From Caryophanales bacterium UBA4100 (GTDB taxonomy: Bacteria > Bacillota > Bacilli > Paenibacillales > UBA4045): a stretch of 24,179 bases of DNA. Below, piece by piece: positions 21,094 to 24,179 of the stretch (positions within the stretch are counted from its first letter, which is position 1; each line of letters opens with the position of its first letter). Under the pieces are notes generated by a model, which had not been told where the DNA came from, did no database searches, and worked only from the letters and a program-made list of their open reading frames with translations. The position numbers and the translations under genes were made by a program. Location of the stretch: contig DFXU01000031.1 in the NCBI GenBank assembly GCA_002383285.1, forward strand, positions 33,984 through 58,162, written 5' to 3'.

Positions 21094-23067
21094 TCAATTT
21101 TTCGTCAAGCTAAAATCATCTATCTGCATCCAGGTGCTGCTAGACGCCCACAAGCCGGCATATAATTCTACACTATAATTGTTACCTGAGTTGAATGTAA
21201 CCGCCTCCATCGTATAGCTTGTTAATGCTGAAGTGAGATGAACTTCACTCAATATCGACCCGCCGTTAATCAATCTAGCTCCGAAATATCCATTATTCAT
21301 ATTAGATGAGGTTTTCAACCAAGCTGACAACGTATAATTCGTATTCGGCTCGACGAACACTTCCTGCTTGACGGCATTCCAACCACTACTGCTATTGATC
21401 CAAGCATTATTGGCTCCAGTGCGGGCAAACCCAAGATTCTGGTCGACACCCGCAGTGCCGTTCGCATACCACGGTGAAGTGAGGCTGGAAGTCGACTGCG
21501 CTTCAAATCCAGCATGACCGACGAGATTGCTGTCTCTCGTCAAGCTGACATCATCGAGCTGCGACCACATATCTCCGGTCGCCCAAATACCATTGTACAA
21601 TTCGACATAAGCATTCGATCCGGAATTGAATGTAACGGTCAGCTCCGTATAGTTCGCAAGTGATGTATATGAAGTCTCGCTTAGAATTGGACCGTCATTC
21701 GGTAATCTTGCACCAAACTTCCCGTTGTTGTTATTGCCCGACGTTCTAACCCATCCCTTCAAGGTATAATTGGTATTCGGTTGAACGACAACCTTCTGCT
21801 TGATGGCATTCCAGCCGCTGCTGTTGCGAACATAACCGTTGTCCAGTCCCGTGCGGGCTTGGCCTAAGTTCCTGTCAATACCACCCTCACCTACCACATA
21901 CCAAGGTGCCATTATCGGGGTTGCGGCTTGCGTCTCGAAACCGGGCTCGGAGACGATATTGTTACCGAAGCTGTCAGCGGATAACGTTGATTTCATCAGG
22001 AATGAATTGTACGGTCCCCACTGTGACATCACATAATAAAGATCAGTTCCATTGTTCGTCCACGGATGGACAAACGCACCGTATAACCCTGGGTAATCAC
22101 TGGCGGTTGTCAGAACCTTTTCTCCGCTCCACGGTCCTGTTAAGGTACCGGCATCCCTCATGACGAGCGACTGGCGATCCTCGTTAAGATACGTCATAAT
22201 AAACCGCTTAAAAATGGTATTGTATACGACGGAAAGCTCTCCAGCCACACCGATCATGACTGGTTTGGCATCCGCTTGGTTAGTTACCCAACCGTTTCCA
22301 TCCCAGTAACGGTAATCGCCGATATTCAGCAGGGCATTCTCCGGCACCCGTGCAAGGTATACATCTCCGAAACGTCCGTTCTTCGTGGCGTACATATAAA
22401 CGAATCCACCATTTTTAATAAATGCCGCTTGCTGGAAATTGTTGTTCCAATTCGTGGTATTGTTATACCATCTTGCTGTGTCATGCTTGGTCCAATTTTG
22501 TCCATTGTCGTCCGAGTAAGCAATACCGGAATAATTCGTGTACCATGTTCCTGCTGATCCCCAATTTTTCACAGACATGTAGTGGATATAATGTCTAGAA
22601 CCAACGGTTACACCAGCTGTTGGGATGACTGTTTCCTCGTCGAAGTTGATTTTCTTAGACCACAGCAACTCCTTGGCGTGCCCTGGGGTATCCTGAATCA
22701 TCGTGGAGAATGTGAGCCCGTCCGTAAGATTTGTATCCGTCGATTTGGCGATCACATTACTCCGCCAATCCGCATTGCCCGGTCCAGCACCGAAGCCACC
22801 CCAGCCTTGTCCGTACGTATCTCCGAATAATACGAAGATTTCCCCGCCGCCTTTATCCCACATAATCCCCAAATCGGTTGCATACACTTGGTAATTCGTA
22901 TGCGACTGATTCGGATTTGGGATCGTTTCTCCTGACACAGTCGCACCCGTCACCCTCGCTACTTTCGTCGTGCCAGAAGGCGTGATAGCTGACGAGCTGC
23001 TAATCCATACCGTACTGAGAACAAGCTGCAGTACAATGGCAATCATCCATGCTTTCCTTTTATCCAT
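21094..23067 (-). CDS. Secreted DUF4185 (GH183-type) protein B with two tandem CBM-like modules
   Basis: The 657-residue protein has a signal peptide (about residues 1-27, SSSSA). The DUF4185 domain spans about 40-365 (ATDLGIMW, LFGDTYGQGWGGF, YIHYMSVKNWG, YSDDNGQNW, GLYGAFVHPWT). Two similar modules follow, about 370-511 and 514-656, each with the pattern GFE...PWY...RTG..N..V/I..SSGWNA.KQ, then NTNYTL, FGAR and QLDD/QIDD. They resemble the single module of protein A and the CBM4/9-like jelly-roll modules that bind polysaccharide. It has no Ig-like or C-terminal domain of the protein A kind. ATG 23067 has AGAGG upstream with a loose spacing. It lies 23 bases after protein C and 46 before protein A, probably one operon of paralogues. 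Confidence 0.85.
   Translation of the reverse strand: MDKRKAWMIAIVLQLVLSTVWISSSSAITPSGTTKVARVTGATVSGETIPNPNQSHTNYQVYATDLGIMWDKGGGEIFVLFGDTYGQGWGGFGAGPGNADWRSNVIAKSTDTNLTDGLTFSTMIQDTPGHAKELLWSKKINFDEETVIPTAGVTVGSRHYIHYMSVKNWGSAGTWYTNYSGIAYSDDNGQNWTKHDTARWYNNTTNWNNNFQQAAFIKNGGFVYMYATKNGRFGDVYLARVPENALLNIGDYRYWDGNGWVTNQADAKPVMIGVAGELSVVYNTIFKRFIMTYLNEDRQSLVMRDAGTLTGPWSGEKVLTTASDYPGLYGAFVHPWTNNGTDLYYVMSQWGPYNSFLMKSTLSADSFGNNIVSEPGFETQAATPIMAPWYVVGEGGIDRNLGQARTGLDNGYVRNSSGWNAIKQKVVVQPNTNYTLKGWVRTSGNNNNGKFGARLPNDGPILSETSYTSLANYTELTVTFNSGSNAYVELYNGIWATGDMWSQLDDVSLTRDSNLVGHAGFEAQSTSSLTSPWYANGTAGVDQNLGFARTGANNAWINSSSGWNAVKQEVFVEPNTNYTLSAWLKTSSNMNNGYFGARLINGGSILSEVHLTSALTSYTMEAVTFNSGNNYSVELYAGLWASSSTWMQIDDFSLTKN
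21100..21960 (-). repeat. Tandem intragenic duplication of a carbohydrate-binding module
   Basis: Bases 21535-21960 and 21100-21528 encode two consecutive, clearly homologous modules of about 142 residues. Shared elements in the same order are SGWNA, QKV/QEV, NTNYTL, FGAR, ILSE, VTFNSG, VELY and LDD/IDD-x-SLT. The two are diverged, so the duplication is not recent. Confidence 0.75.
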
Positions 23068-23090
23068 TTTGTCATCAACCTCTCGGGATA

Positions 23091-24179
23091 TTATTGAGTG
23101 TAATATACTTCAAGCTCAGCTATCGAAGTGAATTTCCCAGTTCCTCCAGGCATACCAATCAAACGTACACCGTCGCCCCAGATATTACTAAAATCAAGTG
23201 TATAGGAAGTGTTTGCACCTGCTCCACCATCGAATGAATAATCATGTGAGATGACCAAATCATCGACATCCTTCCACACGAAATCTTGCCTCACCTGCAC
23301 CTTCATGTCTTCGAACCAACCGCCGTCCGTACCAAACATCTGACCAGTTGTGTAAACGAGTTGATTCATTCTATAGGCTTGTGACCACGTATAACCCCAA
23401 TAATCTTCTTTCTTGATTTCTCCATTCCAGCTATCCTCGGATTGTTCCTTAATACCGTCATTCATGAAGTGACTATTACCATAATGACTGGATCTTGTAA
23501 GTGTTGTGGCATCCTTCCCGTTCTTAGACAGAGCAAGGTTCACACCATCATTTTTCTTATTCTTGGCTTTTGTCTTCTCATAGGGTGTCACCTTCAATTT
23601 CCTAAGTGAAAAACTATAGATTTCAATCCCGCCGACGAATGTGTTGCCATTCACCCACATTTCCTTACCGTTCTCACTTATGAATTTCGATGGAATGACC
23701 GTCGCATAGCCGCCATGCTTCTCGTGTGTCCATGGATACACGCCAAAATCTTTGGACAGGAACTTCTTCCAAGGTCCCCAAGGCGTTGGTGCTTCATAAA
23801 ACTCGAATGTAAATTCTGTCCATGATGAGTAGATATATCGCTCAAGCGGCTTATTGTATACAATGCTGCTTTGTGAGATCACAGACATATTCGATAGACC
23901 ATCCTGCAGCAGATCCGTATAAACTCGTCGATCATCCCGTAGTACGGGCTTCTTCTCCTCGATCTTGCTAGGCTCAGACCATCTTGCATATCCATATAAA
24001 TCCCCTGTGTAATACTCCCACTTCGTTACATCCTGAAGGGCAGTCTTAGGCATTCTGGCCAAATACATCTTTGTAGGATCAGGAACCGTATCCGAGAAAG
24101 AATCGCGCCAATTGTAATCCAAGCCATACGCATATATGTAGTCATCGAATGTATTGTTCTCGCCATCTTTTCCGTAATC
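23091..24179 (-). CDS. DUF4185 (GH183-type) protein C with discoidin-like C-terminus, N-terminus outside window
   Basis: The frame is open from the stop at 23091 to the right edge, giving 362 residues; the TTG at 24122 is internal, not a start. The first visible residues (DYIYAYGLDYNWRDSF, MYLARMPKTAL) align with the VYMYATKNGRFGDVYLARVP segment of protein B, so a DUF4185 domain is cut by the window edge. Further matches are MSVISQSSIVYNKPLERYIY and GVYPWTHEKHGGY. A F5/8 type C (discoidin)-like domain follows at about residues 215-362 (NLALSKNGKDATTLTR to FTSIAELEVYYTQ), a galactose- or glycan-binding fold. It differs in both halves from A and B, so it is a distinct paralogue. It is the first gene of the visible trio; its promoter is outside. 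Confidence 0.8.
   Translation of the reverse strand, partial: DYGKDGENNTFDDYIYAYGLDYNWRDSFSDTVPDPTKMYLARMPKTALQDVTKWEYYTGDLYGYARWSEPSKIEEKKPVLRDDRRVYTDLLQDGLSNMSVISQSSIVYNKPLERYIYSSWTEFTFEFYEAPTPWGPWKKFLSKDFGVYPWTHEKHGGYATVIPSKFISENGKEMWVNGNTFVGGIEIYSFSLRKLKVTPYEKTKAKNKKNDGVNLALSKNGKDATTLTRSSHYGNSHFMNDGIKEQSEDSWNGEIKKEDYWGYTWSQAYRMNQLVYTTGQMFGTDGGWFEDMKVQVRQDFVWKDVDDLVISHDYSFDGGAGANTSYTLDFSNIWGDGVRLIGMPGGTGKFTSIAELEVYYTQ

Noticed and set aside
24120..24122. TTG as the start codon of protein C
   Set aside because: The frame stays open to the window edge and the upstream residues match the DUF4185 pattern, so the gene is simply cut.

Overview
The window looks like a chromosomal carbohydrate-catabolism region of a Firmicute, most likely Paenibacillus or a close relative. 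The signs are strong Bacillus-type Shine-Dalgarno (SD) sequences, GTG starts, a LplB/YtcP-type sugar ABC importer with a lipoprotein binding protein but no ATPase gene, an AraC-type cupin regulator, and secreted multidomain glycan-active proteins. I see no rRNA, tRNA, CRISPR array, transposase or phage gene.

Layout. (1) 1-3127: a Zn-type alcohol dehydrogenase cut by the left edge and a GH127-type beta-L-arabinofuranosidase form a minus-strand pair, divergent from an AraC-family regulator. (2) 3129-12879: a ten-gene minus-strand run. In transcription order it encodes a FadR-subfamily GntR regulator, a glycerol-1-phosphate-dehydrogenase-like (AraM-like) oxidoreductase, a UlaG-like metallo-beta-lactamase-fold hydrolase, a DapA/KDG-aldolase-like enzyme, an aldehyde dehydrogenase, a DgoD-type sugar-acid dehydratase, then SuyA, SuyB, a ComC-like (Ldh2) dehydrogenase and an SlcC-like D-2-hydroxyacid dehydrogenase. 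(3) 12880-13208: a divergent control region. (4) 13209-18805: two ABC permeases, a binding lipoprotein and an intracellular GH42 beta-galactosidase on the plus strand. (5) 18888-24179: three consecutive secreted DUF4185 (GH183-type) proteins on the minus strand, the most upstream cut by the right edge.

The most interesting reading is that region 2 is one pathway. Oxidation, lactone opening, dehydration, aldol cleavage and aldehyde oxidation form an Entner-Doudoroff / De Ley-Doudoroff sequence. The last four genes are the set known for sulfolactate: (S)- and (R)-specific sulfolactate dehydrogenases that invert the stereocentre through sulfopyruvate, and the two-subunit (R)-sulfolactate sulfo-lyase that releases sulfite and pyruvate. 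Together they could take a 6-deoxy-6-sulfo-hexose such as sulfoquinovose to two pyruvates plus sulfite. The early enzymes would come from unusual families: an enolase-superfamily dehydratase, a DapA-type aldolase and a UlaG-type lactonase. The main alternative is an ordinary non-phosphorylative D-galactonate pathway fed by the GH42 enzyme. The dehydratase keeps every DgoD catalytic residue at the E. coli position, but that model leaves the four sulfolactate-type genes unexplained.

A shared palindrome (core GGTATTACC, full form TTGGTATTACCAA) lies at three promoters: before the regulator gene, before the transporter operon, and before suyA inside the ten-gene run. This points to a single FadR-type regulon joining import, upper pathway and desulfonation.

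All functions are read from sequence and family knowledge. No database search or alignment program was run.
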